Source: Manduca sexta | Lineage: Eukaryota > Arthropoda > Insecta > Lepidoptera > Sphingidae | Direction: 5' to 3' | Assembly: GCF_014839805.1 (NCBI RefSeq) | Contig: NC_051135.1 | Span: 14,883,291-14,947,290 of the forward strand | Length of the DNA: 64,000 nucleotides | In this document: positions 10,601 to 23,280 of the stretch, one piece after another | How positions within the stretch are numbered: position 1 is the first letter of the stretch | Layout: every line of letters starts with the position of its first letter | Translations under genes and position numbers: made by a program | Notes under the pieces: generated by a model | Databases searched by the model: none | Seen by the model: the letters and a program-made list of their open reading frames with translations, nothing else | What the model was told of the DNA's origin: nothing

Positions 10601-13600
10601 TCCCATAATATAATGTGGGGAGAGTCTATCATCATATCGGATACAAATTCCAAATTCTGATTATCTGACATTAAATAGACAAACCAAATATAATCTTCCC
10701 CAACCCAGGATTGGAACCCGAGACCTCTGCGCGATAGACGCACTGTGTAGCTAATACAACTAGAACCCCAAGGCAGTTGTTATGCTGCTGGGGCAATCTG
10801 AAAAAAGTCTTTGCCAACAGCTCAAACTTTTATAGGTATCATCATAATATAGACAGATAATAGCTTAGATCTGATTAGATGAGTTGGAAATTGCCAAAGC
10901 TTTAACCGTCAACATGAAAAGTGCCATAACACGTGGGGCTTTAATAACTTTCAAATTTACTTGCTAAATAACGTTTACGAAAATACCATATTACTTACAT
11001 GCTTAACACTACAGCAGTCAAATAGTAAAGCTGTAAACTTCGGTAAAGGAGGGGAGGTTTAAACAGGGGAATTATTTGATCCCACAGTGAACGTAGGAAC
11101 GATAAATCCTTTGATTTCGAGTTCCCTTCTTCTTTCAGATACACTTTGCTTACCTAAAAGAAATCAAGTTATTTAAAATCTATTGGATCACGTAGTATTG
11201 TCACATTTATATCCAAAGTATAGTGAGACGAAACCAGAACATGATTCGTTAACTTTCATGTCCCGTAATGCTGCCTTTAACCTTTTAACTTTAACTGCCC
11301 TTAACAGACATTTACGTAAAGTCGGTACGAAAATTTCTTCATCTATGCGATTAATTCCTCTCTAAAAAACCTGTCCTGAAGTGTGAGAAAACCAAATGGT
11401 TTCTATACTGCGATCTACAGGTCTAGGGACTTCCAATTTACAGTACTTAAACTAGGCTGTTGAGATAATAAATAGCAATTAAATTATCCTTCTCTATTGG
11501 TCTTAGACCTTTCTAGCTCTTCAAGTAAAAAATATGGATCAACACAATAATTGGAGCCTAGTGACCGCTGTGAACTGATGTAATAATTAATTATTGTTGT
11601 GTCTATGAATAAATAAATAAATTGTATAGTTTAGAATCGTATCCAGCATACATCTATATTCATTTGCCTTAAAAAAATAAGAGACTAACAAAATATAGAA
11701 TACAAACACAGCCTAGTGTATTACTGTTAAATACATTAAGATTGAGCCGATCGGTGTCTTCTCAACGTGAGCTATGATCGAGGTAATCTCCGCGTAGAAT
11801 TACTCATCCGACCTCTGTGACTTAGAAGATGCTGTCTCTTTGAACGTAATACTGGTCGTCATGCTCCGATTGTTTTTAACATACAACGGGCAGGCAAATG
11901 TCATTATTACAGTAAAAAAAAACCTCACTGGATACTTTCCACGTCCTCCGTTACGTCTCCAAATATTCCTCAACGTATCCAAAGCTTCGTCACATCTTCC
12001 AACATTTACCAGGAACTTGGGGCTTTCGTAGTAGAAGTATGTGCCCAACGCTCCCAAGCCCAGAGGAATCGACAGCACCAAGTTCAGCAGACGCCAGGGT
12101 GTGAAGGTAATAAAGCCCAGATTGTAGACGAAATCCAGGTTCACGATGAAATAAGCAATTGCTGGAAGTATTAAACATAATACCTATAATTGACACGTAA
12201 GTCAGCATGCATAAGATCATGGATAGCATTTTGTTCAAATTGAGTGCGACTGTTTTTCGGCATAACTTGGAAAAATAAATGAAACTTAGATCTAATCTTG
12301 AAATACATGAATGTCTTTACAATGATATCGTTCAAAACACACGAATAAAAAACATTGTATGACGCTTTGCTTAACACTCTGTAATTTAGATGTCGGTTCT
12401 GAGTTCAGTCCTGATAATTAAGTACTCATTGCATTTTAATGTTAAATAGAAACACAGCAGTAGTCCAGTGCCATGCAATATTTAGTGACGAAGATTGCTA
12501 GATCGCATTAAAATAAGTAAACAGGCACATAACATTTTATGAGTGAACTTAGCTAGTTATTAAGTTGCAAGTTTCCTCTTTTTAATAATAGTTGGTACCT
12601 TTAATAGGAAATAAAAAAATATTAAGGCCACTATAATTTTGTTAGACGTCGAAAATCAAAATATGCCTCGTTAGACCGTTTTAAAAGACAGGAGCATTTG
12701 ATCCACAGTGGATGGTTGGGGCGTAGGTACTTACTGACGTAGAGAGCTAGACTGAAGTCTAGCACACTGCTCATGACGAGGATGTAGGTGTCGCGGCTAT
12801 GCTCCGTAGTGCACTCGCCCAGCATGGTGTACCCCGCGGAATGAGCGCAGCTGCAACTGAGGCAGATTAATATTTAGCACTAACTCCGCGGTAGCTGGCC
12901 CATCTCGTGTACATAATATAATATTATATCAAAAGCCGCTGAGTAGATGAAGACCAAGGTATTCTCTTTTGAAGAGATAATACCAGCACACATAAAATTT
13001 TCAAATCAGCTTTATAAATATACTAGCTTTTGCCTACGCCTCCGCACGCGTGAAAAGAGTTTTTCAGCATAAATATTTTCACTGGATAAAAAGTAGTCAA
13101 TAGCACTCAGGAGTAATGTAGCTTTCTATTATAGAAAAAATATTCAAAATTTTCAAAATCGGTTTGGGAATTCCTGAAATTAGCTCGTTGAAAGAAACAT
13201 ACTCCTCAGCTTTATAATATTAGTATAATAATATCTTCACAATATTACCATATGGTTACACAGAGGCTTATTCTAATATAAACCTTACAAGACCTAATTA
13301 GACCCCGAAAGAGTTAAATACTTACAAACTCGTGCTGACGAACTTCAAGATGGCTAAGAGGATCCAGTGGGGTGAGAAGGAGCTGATGGCAGACACCGCG
13401 AAGCTCACCCATAGTGCTATGCGCAAGCTTCTCCTGCGTCCGTATGTGTCTGAGATGTATCCCCAGGGGAACGCCATCACGACAGGACCTGGAAAGCCAA
13501 GTATGTATGTAATAAGGAGACAAGCAATATTCCTAGCTATCAAATTACAAACCTCTGCATTTTTATTATACGAATATATAACAAGAAGATCAAGCCGCCT

Positions 13601-16600
13601 GCCTGATACTAAACAACATTAGTGTTCATTTGCATATTAACCGTAGAAACTAGGACATACAATTATCGGAATATTCCGATAATCGATAAAAAAAATCGTT
13701 TTTATTCTCCAACAAAAGCCGATAAATTATCGATTATGGGATTGCATGCTTTAGTAGAAACACAACCTAAACTCTTAATTTCAAGCCACAGTGTGTTAAT
13801 GCGCCGCCTCTGCCACGCAAAATTCTTAGTTTTACAGTCTCAAAATTTATTTATTTAATTAGATTACAACTACCTAACAGAATTCGATAAATTTATGTTT
13901 GGATATAGTTTGAGCCTCTTAGACTACCAAGTATGTACTTACATAGATTACTGTCTATTCCGGGAAAATATATAGAGGGCCTTTGGTCCCGAAAAATTCT
14001 TTCAGGGAGCAAAGTCGCTAGAAAAAGCCATAATATTATAATTTAACAATTTGGATGCTTGAACCTCAATTCGTCCAGAATGGCTAAGCGGATCTAAATG
14101 AAATTAGGTACAGAGATAGATTACAGTCCAAAGTACCCTATGGATACTTTTATTTCGGAAAATCTTTATACAATATAATATAATAAATATGATAAATACT
14201 TAATAGATTTAATTTTTTGCACATTTTAACTTATTAATTTTAATTAATGCAACGTTTTTTTTTAATGTTAATAATTTTATCATATTTATGAATCGTGTGA
14301 AATCAAAGACTTCAAGTATATTGACTTAAAAGTTGTAATGGACCGCTGGAAAATATTATTACACGTTGCAAGACCACGATAGAGCGAGGAGATTAATTTA
14401 GATTACTTAAAGGAGCTCTTCTGAATGTGCAATCTAAAGGATATCTAGGAATTCTCAGCGGCACCAGTAAGCAACGTCGGGCAAATAAATTCGATGTATC
14501 TATGGAGTCGTTAATCAGTTTATGCAAAGCGGCGTATTATACAGTTGTTGTTGGTTTTCATTTTAAATCATTTCATGGAGCAGGGAATTCGTTTTAAAAT
14601 GGTTTAAACTAGTTTCATAGTCGGCCCGATATGGACAGTGTGGGTCTTCGAATGCCAATTATTTTAATTACGACGACGACTAGTCGTGCAATATGATTCT
14701 GGAAGTGAGCATTCCAAGCTACAGTAGCATACTCCAAATGACTGATGAAAGCATTATACGAGTACAATAGTGCTTGAATATGAATTCAGGACACATTCGT
14801 TTTATGAAACTGACCATTCTGCATGCTTCATAAATAGTTTGTAGTAATGCCCAGTAACAATACCAACCTTCTCACCACGGATTTTTTGCATTCAATTTTC
14901 ATCGCAAGCCTTTCCTAATTTCTAATATTTTCCCTCAAAATTTGCACCGTATCCGTAATTCATATGGAAACGTAAAACTTTAGAGGATAGTGCTTGTTTA
15001 ATTAAATTGTTGACTTAACTAAATATAACGCACCGACAAACGGCATGGAGAGGAGGATGCTGGTTTCTACGACGCCCAGGTCGAAGTCGCAAGTGGCGCC
15101 CGACACCACCACGGAGAGGCCGAACATTTCCAGAACCATCGCGAAGGTTGACGAGCTGAGGGTCACCAGCAGAGTGGCGCTGTACCAGCCATTACCTGGA
15201 AGATGAAGGATCGTAGAGCAAATCTGGAGGTAGCATGTCCAATCACATGAATGAGCCGGTTCAGAGGAAATTTTTATCCGCTCTAATAGTGACAACTGTA
15301 GTCAAGGTGTAGACTCACCACACCGGCCCAAGTGTGCCGCATCCGAGAATAGGCTGTGTATATCCGGTTTTGAACAGGCCGGCATAAGTATGTCGACTAG
15401 CAAGAGATAATTATCTCTTATTACTGTATAGTACATGGTCTCCAGTGGAGATAGTTTGCGGCCTTGAAATGGTCATATGTTAGTTTTATTCTGGGGAAAT
15501 ATGTAACGGGACTTTTATTCTAAGAAAACTCCTTCACACGAGCGAAAATTTTCTAGTCATGTAATTTTATTATTACCTATTACTGATAATTAACCGCACC
15601 CATGTATGAAATTAATTTCTTCATCTCGGCACCACTCTGTATAGATTGCGACCATTCATTTATATGAGTTTTATTTCAAAATTATAAAGTAAATAAAACT
15701 CTATAATCGTTATCTATTATAATGTAATGAGGTCATTAACGCGATGAGTGTTTTAGAAAAACTTATTTAATTTAGTTTAGAGGTCACGTTGTTACATTAA
15801 AGAAGTATTGAAATATAAGTTTTTCTTCGCGACTCTGGCCGCGTGTAAATCTTTTATCGGAATAAATGTCCCAAAGTGCTCGTCGCGGGATAGGAAGTAG
15901 CTTTACAGGGGTTTAAACAGGAGAAACGACTTGGGTGCATTAGTTATTACCAAGGACTTGGCCCACTGGATTTATTCGAAGACCTTTGGACGGCAAGATT
16001 GTGGACAATGGCTCACGTCGCCCACGCCTTAATCCACCTTTGGGCCATTTAAGTTATATCAGAGGTTCCCAAACTTTGTTTCTCATAGACCACTTCCAAA
16101 ATATTCTTGGTTCCAGTGGACTCCCTGCAGCGAAATTTCTACCATATTAGCCAGAATATGCAAGTTTTTACATATAGCAGTCTCTGAGCCTCTTAAAATA
16201 TTATCTTCCTACAATGATAATTCTCTACTATCAAAACCAGATACATTTTCGTGCTCCCCGCTTACGAATTTTGAACCTCAATTTTTTGGCCATATCAATG
16301 TAGACCCCCGTCGGGTCTCCTGTGGACCACTAGGGGTTCACCTGGACCACGTTGGGAATCAATGTGTTATATTCCGACGCGGCAAAGTGACCATGCCTTT
16401 GATAAGTGTGGTTGCGTTGTATGGAGCATGGACGTATGTAGGTGTCCCTATTTCGTCTTTAGGGGCGAATTCGTCTTTTTGAATTACTGGCGTGCACTTA
16501 TCGTATACGGAATAGGGCCCCCTGACCTTACTTTTATTTTCATTTTAAGGCCCCTTGATGTTTACCAACAGCCTTGACTCCTCATCTCGTAATTGAATTA

Positions 16601-17672
16601 TACAAAAATATATATATTTTCTAACAAAAAACGTTCACACGATAAAATATTTTTGTATATAGGAATGTTTTTAACAGATTTGCCGGCACATTAACATTTT
16701 AATTATTTCGTGAAAATTATATTATAATCTTAATTTAATTTGAAAATTTTATTTTTATCTTTATTTAATTTGATAATTTGAAAATTTTATTGTTTGTTTA
16801 AAGCAAAGAGGAAAAATCATTTTAAAATAGAAACTAGTCTAAAAAAGGAGAAGTATAAATGGCGGTTGTAGGTAAATTTAGGTGTGGAGATAATTTGAGA
16901 TCCTGGGGAGGACATAGGCTACTTTTTATCCCAGGAAAATGCAAAGCGGGATTATATGCTTATAATTATAGCAAATAGATAAGATTTCGGAAACGACTAG
17001 ATGCTAGTAACCAAGTTAATTCGAAATAATATCGTTTTTAAGGGAGATAACAATCGAAATATCCAGAAAAATCCTAACAATAACTTCCGTTCCCTTATAA
17101 CTCAAAATATCCTCAATGACGGCTATTTATAAAAAAGCGCCTAAGCTATTACTATGCACGATATAATGGCAATTCCGAGGATTTTATAATATGCATCTTA
17201 ACCTTAAACATAATTCGTCAATTGTTGGTGTGATTTCTGCTTACCCGAAAATGGGAATGGTGTGATGTTATGTTTATGTGTTTATCTAGGAAACTGTTTA
17301 TTGACAACATTTTAAATTAATTAAAGAAGGTTACAAGAGGTGTATCGAATTACTATAGCAGTAGCATTAACATTTGAGCTGGCTCGCACGACAACTAACC
17401 ATATTATATAAGCTAGTGCTGTGTTCGTCCTCTCCTAATGGATGACAGCGACAGCTCGAGGTTTCAAATGCAGCTTTAATATGAGTGATAAACTCACCCA
17501 TTAAACATAAGAAGAAAAAGAAGAACTCACCGGCTAAGTTAATAGCATCTCCGTAGGGACAAATATACTCCTCCTGATTGCTCTTACTGATCGTCCAAAC
17601 AGAATCCTTCTTACGACGGTCACCATTAGCCTCGCGTGTCTTCACAGGATCACCATCTCCTTTGTTTGCCAT
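7458..17672 (-). CDS. SV2/OCT-type MFS transporter, copy B, with transposon-derived C-terminus
   Basis: Ten coding exons on the - strand: 17531-17672, 15034-15195, 13326-13488, 12735-12856, 11929-12161, 10999-11153, 10316-10460, 9647-9924, 8899-9026 and 7458-7741. All joins keep phase (1812 nt, 603 residues). The start is ATG at 17672, giving MANKGDGDPVKTREANGDRR. Exon 2 holds helix 1 and the CDFDLG loop. Exon 3 carries the MFS motif A region (GYISDTYGRRR). Exon 5 carries the post-helix-6 motif YYESPKFLVNVGRCDEA. Exons 7-9 give the large extracellular loop and helices 8-12. These are marks of the SV2/organic cation transporter branch of the major facilitator superfamily; substrate unknown. 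Copies A and C stop after KTVST. B has TAC in place of TAA and continues for about 73 codons through a Helitron-like insertion to the stop at 7458-7460. Without the tail it would be about 530 residues. Whether the tail is translated depends on where the mRNA is cleaved. Confidence 0.85.
7692..7697 (-). terminator. AATAAA inside last coding exon of copy B
   Basis: AATAAA on the - strand, overlapping the Asn-Lys codons of the final exon. The same hexamer lies in copy A (4135-4140) and copy C (21001-21006), about 12 nt before their stop codons. It may serve as the polyadenylation signal with a very short 3' UTR. Alternatively it is just codon choice. Confidence 0.35.
10556..10793 (-). mobile_element. 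SINE-2 copy in intron 6 of copy B
   Basis: The tRNA-like head is at the high-coordinate end (revcomp of CCAAGGCAGTTGTTATGC, with GGATTGGAACCCGAGACCTC giving the B-box region). The 3' part (GTGTACCCACATTGCACAAT) points towards exon 7. The same element is at the same intron position in copy C, and its 3' end is visible before exon 7 of copy A. Confidence 0.65.
13022..13229 (-). mobile_element. Helitron-like fragment in intron 3 of copy B
   Basis: Reads ACTAGCTTTTGCCTACGCC at the low end (CTAG terminus, reversed), then AAAATCGGTTTGGGAATTCC and CTCCTCAGCTTTATAATATT at the far end, matching reversed termini of the other Helitron-like copies. Confidence 0.55.
13489..15033. other. Intron 2 of copy B
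   Basis: Noncoding. Contains a perfect 22-bp palindrome at 13662-13683 and AT-rich unassigned sequence. The much shorter counterpart in copy C (26099-26381) shows that about 1.2 kb was gained in B or lost in C. Confidence 0.6.
15196..17530. other. Intron 1 of copy B
   Basis: Noncoding. It holds repeat-4 at about 15310-15460, also present in copy C intron 1 at 26660-26800, and long stretches alignable by eye with copy C (for example TAGAGGTCACGTTGTTACA near 15778). Near 16900 there is a degraded Helitron-like segment. Confidence 0.6.
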
Positions 17673-18239
17673 TATCAGCTATCAACTAAATATGTATACA
17701 CTGATATGTGATAACCATCAAGTCCGGGATTCAGTCTCCTCAACGTAAACTATAGATTTCAAATTATCGCAACTTCACCGGTCAGTTATTCCCCGAGAGT
17801 CTTGATCACAGCTTCGCCAGTAGACTTCCTTGCTTATTCCACAATGCTATCCGCATTACCTCAGTGACATTCTTGTTTGAACTATTATTAACAATTAACA
17901 CTAATTTACAATAGAACACGTTTTCACTGTTATCGACAACCTATTTAACAAATGAAAATTAACATAAAGGTAACGTCTCAATAGCAGTAAGATGTCGGCG
18001 TCAAATAACATTAAATTAACTCAGTAGGTCTGAAATAACGCCTATTCAATAAATTATATAATTTATATTAAAAACAAGTAGCTTAGTTTTATGAAATTAG
18101 ACGTAGTTAAATAAAATTATACGTATATTATTATATATTACAAGCGTGTGAAATTTCAAACGACTCAATACAAACAATTAATTACAACGGAAATCAAAAA
18201 ATATCATAATAAACAAATTCAAACATAAATCCTTCAGAA

Positions 18240-18400
18240 TTAAATGAATTAAATGAATATTGTACCATTAAATGAATCCTTTATGTACTGGCCGTAATGC
18301 TTGCTTCGTCTATTCCACGAGACTGCGTGCGAATTGTCGAACGTACGGTAAATAACTAAATTGTGTTGACAAACGACTTTTAGAGACAGTTTCGTTAAAT
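18240..18400 (-). promoter_or_regulatory. Conserved 5' flank of copy B (possible promoter or 5' UTR)
   Basis: About 160 bp, some 600-700 bp upstream of the copy B start codon, that stay closely similar to 29820-29965 upstream of copy C. Shared pieces include GAATATTGTACCATTAAATG and TCGAACGTACG (+ strand as written). Similarity stops at about 18400 in B and 29965 in C, marking the 5' limit of the duplicated unit. A promoter or untranslated first exon is an inference from position and conservation only; no TATA box or initiator was identified with certainty. Confidence 0.3.
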
Positions 18401-18639
18401 ATATAGTTCAAAATGAATGATTACATTTTATATCTTTTTAAACCACCACCAACCACCAATAAAAATCGTGTCAGTCCCCCCTATGACCACGAAGGCAGCA
18501 AAGTCTTCGAAATGTCGGGAGAAAGTTAAAATATAAAAACCACGATAAAATCCGAAAAATAGTATAATTTTAATTCGAACATTCGCGTAAACACAAGAAA
18601 TCATTAAACATAAAATCCAGTTAAATATATTATAAGTAT

Positions 18640-18895
18640 ATTCTGCAGTGCACGCAATAGAAGCTCTCAGAATGAATACATTTTCCCCGTTTTTGCAATA
18701 TTTTTTTTGATGGTTTGCTCCTATTGGTCAAAGAGCAATGTTATATAGGCTATAGTCTAAAGCTTAAGTTTTCCTCGATAAATGAGTTATCCAACACTAA
18801 AATAATTATTCAATTTGAACCGGTAGTTTTCTGAGATTAGCGCGTTCAAACAAACAGACAAACTCTTCAGCTATACAATATTGAAGTAAGTATAG
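18640..18895 (-). mobile_element. Helitron-like fragment, reversed
   Basis: Reverse complement of the 123-bp-repeat family: GGTTTGCTCCTATTGGTCAA, GAACCGGTAGTTTTCTGAGA, TTAGCGCGTTCAAACAAAC and CTCTTCAGCT. One degraded unit; no CTAG terminus. Confidence 0.6.
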
Positions 18896-19740
18896 ATGAT
18901 TTATGTAATAAATTGATTGCTTCATTGTTAGGTAACTCCGTCAATGGATAACTCTAATAATAACTGACATAAAAACTAATATTCCATCCATCTTTTTTTT
19001 TTCATCTTTATCACTGCTGGGATGTTGTCAATATATTTAATACAAACCTCATGGCTACCATTGTGTATAAAAGAACCAGGTATAGTTAGTTATCTATTTT
19101 GACGTATTGCGGCTCAGTGACCAAGTACACCCAATAAGGTAAATTATTTTTTACTTATACGTACGTGAACGGAAATGTGATGTGTTATATTCTAAGAATT
19201 TTCAAGGCAGGCAGTGCTACATATTTCAATGAATCAATCTTAATTTATTTTAGTCCGCACTTTAAGTAATTAACTAGTATAAGGGGGCAATGTTTAGGAA
19301 TACAATCTAGTTTATATGCTTGAATATTTTATAATTAGCTTTAATTTTGATTGTAATCTGTATTGCATCTTAATTTTATTTAAATAAAATCAATCAAGTT
19401 ATAATGAATTTGTTGCATGACTTTTGACTGAAAATTACTTGCAAATTAATGGTAGTATAAAATCGGATAATTGGTTTTTTACGTTCCTTTAAGTCGTTAT
19501 AAGAAGGTACTAACCACGCCGAATACCACCAGCGGTTGCGTAAAATATTGACGACTATCATTCTCACTGATGATTGAATGACTGACCTCGTGCAAAATCA
19601 AAACAACTCTTTACTTATTTAAAAAAATCGACACAATTAGACGATGCGACTTTGTCATTCCAATTTAGAAAATAATTATCATTGTAAACACGATTTTTAG
19701 AAGCAAATTATTACGCTCACTCGAGTCAACCTATTAAAGT

Positions 19741-20280
19741 CCCCCCCTGAGGATATTCTTGTGCGCTCAGTCACCACCACGAATACACGCCCACGCACGG
19801 TGCAAATGTCGTGGCCGTTGGCACACACAGGTGTATACTTCATGGGTGCATTTTACATCTACACCTATAAGGACTAGCGAACATTTCCTGGCTTTCTTCC
19901 CTCCTCCCATCCTAAAATAGTTCCTTGTCCTTCCCTCATATTGCCTTCCAAACTATGCCCTCTCAACTTTCCTCCAAGTTGCTGCAGTCGCCAACCCGAT
20001 CCAACAACAAGCCCCAATGTTGTCATGTCCTGCCTATTTCTTGTCTGCCTCCTCTCATCCCCGTGAGAGGCGACTAAAGGAAGGCTGCCAAGAGTAGCGA
20101 ACGCGCAGCGGGGACTCCGAAGCAGGCTTAAGAATTCAGGATTCAGAACGTCTACAGGTAAATCCGACATAACCATTCTACCACTTCCCAGCTTCGAAAA
20201 GTCCCTAAATGTCTGTAGCAAGCCATAACGCCATTGGTACAAACCAAGCGCTATATTTGAAAAAATACTGGCATGAAGTC
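19741..20280. repeat. GC-richer block, probable LINE remnant
   Basis: Clearly more GC than its surroundings. It contains GTGAGAGGCGACTAAAGG near 20060, whose reverse complement resembles TTAGTCGCCTCTTACGACAG in the 3' UTR of the R1-clade LINE at 60850. A 122-codon - strand frame (19874-20242) has no recognisable domain. LINE origin is an inference from that one motif and base composition. Confidence 0.3.
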
Positions 20281-20422
20281 GGCTACACTATGAGAAATTA
20301 GGATATAGTCTATCAATGTGCAAAATTTTATCTAAATCCGTTAAATGGTTTCAGCAGTTACCTCTAACAAATCATTTTAAGAAACATTAATTGCATTTAT
20401 ATTTGTACGAAGTAAGATTGAG

Positions 20423-20740
20423 AGCGGCGATAGCCTAGTTGGGTGTGGAACGGACTGCCAAGACGAATGTCCGCAGGTTCAAATCCCAAGGGCACACACC
20501 TCTGACTTTTCTAAAATCATGTGTGAATTCTTTGTGAATTTATCGTTCGCTTTAACGGTGAAGGAAAACATCGTGAGGAAACCTGCACATCTGAGAAGTT
20601 CTCTATAGGAATTTCGAAGGTGTGTGAAGTCTACCAATTCGCACTAGGCCAGCGTGGTGGACTAAGGCCTAATCCCTCTCAGTAGTAGAGGAGGCCCGTG
20701 CTCAGCAGTGGGCAAGTATATAATACAGGGCTGATATTAT
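20423..20740 (+). mobile_element. SINE-1 copy with intact target duplication
   Basis: tRNA-derived SINE: head GCGGCGATAGCCTAGTTGGG (A-box region), B box GGTTCAAATCC at 20476-20486, body CGGTGAAGGAAAACATCGTG, and tail CAGGGCTGATATTATT. It is flanked by a perfect 10-bp duplication TAAGATTGAG (20413-20422 and 20741-20750), so the insertion is recent. It lies between copies B and C. Confidence 0.85.
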
Positions 20741-21000
20741 TAAGATTGAGTACTTATTTTTCCCGACAGACAACGACTCGGATGTGCCTCTGGCATTGCT
20801 TTAGTCCATGGGCGTCGGATGCTGCTTAACATCAGACAGACCGCTCGCTCGTTTGCCTACTAAGGCAATAAAAAAACTTACTCTCATAATTTTTCCCTAA
20901 TGCGCCTAAAGAAGTATAATTTAAAAAACACATATTTTAGTGTACTGAACTGATGGCGTGGTGGGTAGCGAAATAAAATTCTAATTTAAGTACTAACAGT

Positions 21001-21006
21001 TTTATT
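21001..21006 (-). terminator. AATAAA inside last coding exon of copy C
   Basis: Same position as in copies A and B, 12 nt before the TAA stop at 20986-20988. Possible polyadenylation signal. Confidence 0.3.
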
Positions 21007-23045
21007 AAGCGATTTGTCTGGAGGCAACAAGAAGGACACGGCAACGGTACCTGCAGGAAAATATATTAGTTAGATATGGCGATAGTATCCTATATATAGT
21101 AGCGATAGTATATCCTTACACGACTGCTCAGCTCTTTAGGGGTAAAGGGGTTAAGTTTTGTGTGAATGTATATATTAAGTCAATTTTATTTTAAAAGGCT
21201 AAAAACCGCACACTTCATGACTATTGTTCCATCACTTTTCGGCTGTCATCTGTCATATCCGAAGATTAAATATTGAGTCTGTTTCATAAGTTTCAAGTAA
21301 ATTTTATTTTTTAGTAATCGTATTAAACAGCTAACGTAGATAGCACAATTTATTTATGATTTATTTGGGAATATTGATGAAAGCGTGACTTTTGTATTTC
21401 ATTGGCTTATAGATTCACGTGACCAGTTGCATTCACTAAGAATCTATGATATAGATCCTTAAACTACAAACAGTTCATCCCTTTAAAAATTGTGTTCAAA
21501 AATGTGTTATAAACTTGAAGACATCACGCTGCGGTCATCATGTTAGATTCTGTTACAAATTAAATAAAATACGGTTTATATAAACTATCCGCACTTATAG
21601 ATTGAATGACGTCAATAATCTCGTTCGAAAATAATGACAGACGACCTCGTAAAGGTTGCAGTAATTCGTTGAATGTAGACCACTTCGAATAGGTTTATCT
21701 CGAAATTTCTAGGGGAGGCCTACGTTTAGCAGTTGAGTTGCAAAAGCTGAACAAGATGAAGTAGATGAATAACTTACTAAGCATTAACGCGAAGGTGCCA
21801 TAGAAGGTGGCAGTGCAGTGGGACATCAAGAAGGCACCGAGGATGTTCACGCCGCCAAGGGCACCAGCCCGAGCCACCATCACACCCACGCACGCCGCTG
21901 TGCCTCTGAAAACACATAATACAAAGTTAGAATTAGCAGATTAGATATTGTATCGTGTTTCGCAATATTTAAATAAATAAATACGTTTATTATTCGTAGT
22001 AGACAGGAGAAAAAAAAGGCACTTATTTTATTTTTTGGGAGCACAGTTGACAATTTGTTTGCCTTATTTAATAAGTAACCTTTACTAAGACGTTAAATAG
22101 ACCATAAATGTAACAATGTTTTGGGTTAAAAATTTTGAAGAATTGTAACTAAATACAAAGACATCTACCGTTTAATTTTAACAAAATATACACTTACCTA
22201 TACGAAGTCGGGTAAAGATCCACAAAATACGAGAAAATGAATCCTGTACACAATTCATTGAATAGCAGCCCGAAGTACATGATAAAACTGGTGATGCTGT
22301 CATTGATGACCACCGCGCCCAGGGTCGAGAAGCCAGATATCGAGAGAATGATAATCATCAATAATTTCTTGCGATATGCTATCTTAGTGATCAGCAGGAG
22401 AATAACCACGAAGCTGGCTCCTTGTGCGAGGGCTGGACCAGACCAAGCTCAGATCCACGGTACTTGAGCAGGTTGCCTGGAGATTAAGTAGATTGTAGGA
22501 ATTCAGAAGAAAAGTGGTTTCCAGAGTGGCAATCTGTTACTCAATTATCTTTATTTCACTGGTTACCTAGTAAAGTTTATAGGGTAAAGGTCAGTTAGAA
22601 TGTTAAGATTATTTGCCACAGAAAAGGGTACTAAGGCCTATCTATCTAATATAAGTCAATCGTATTATGAGCTAAAGTTTACCTCTGCTACTCTTAAAAC
22701 AAACAATACTAAATTCAGTATAGGTATGGATTTGCAAATTTTACTACAATGCTATAATTTTAAGGGATATAGAAATGATGGCGAACGAGAGGAGAATTTG
22801 AATAAGCGTTTTAGAAATTATGTCCGTATTCCTGTAATATAACAATCATACTAACACCACTGACGGCAGCCTGATGCTCGCTGACGATAATGCTGCACAG
22901 GCCGTTGACCTGTTCCACAGTTGAGTTCCCGTCTGTTGACGAGAAACCAGAAGCGAATTTTTCCGCCAGAAACGGAAACCAGATGTAGTAGCTGTTATTA
23001 CTGAAACAAAGAAACATTATGTTAAATATACAGCATATAAATTGT

Positions 23046-23280
23046 CGCACTGTTGGACAATGGTAAAATGCGTATTGCGTCTTGTAATGTAATGTGGGAG
23101 ACCTTATCGTCATATCGGATACAAATTCCAAATTCCTATCTGATATTAAGTAGAAAATACCAATATCATTTTTCTTAACCCAGGATCGGAACCCAGGATC
23201 TCAGTGCGGTAATCATACTGTATGGACAATACAACTTTGCTACCAAGGTTGTTACACCACTAAGGCACTCTGGGAAAATT
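23046..23280 (-). mobile_element. SINE-2 copy in intron 6 of copy C
   Basis: Same family, orientation and intron position as 10556-10793 (GGATCGGAACCCAGGATCTC, then ACCAAGGTTGTTACACCACT on the + strand). It was therefore present before the B/C duplication. Confidence 0.62.

Larger units (their letters stand above)
18401..20422. other. Intergenic region upstream of copy B
   Basis: No gene recognised. Contains a copy of the CGTCGGGAGAA repeat (18490-18560), a reversed Helitron-like fragment (18640-18895), a lone TATAAAAG (19065-19072) and a GC-richer block at 19741-20280. Confidence 0.55.

Noticed and set aside
19874..20242. 122-codon - strand frame as a gene
   Set aside because: No domain, lies in a GC-richer block that looks like LINE debris; no supporting splice or promoter signals.
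20424..20500. tRNA gene
   Set aside because: A and B boxes are present but the cloverleaf is not intact and the sequence continues into a SINE body with target duplications.
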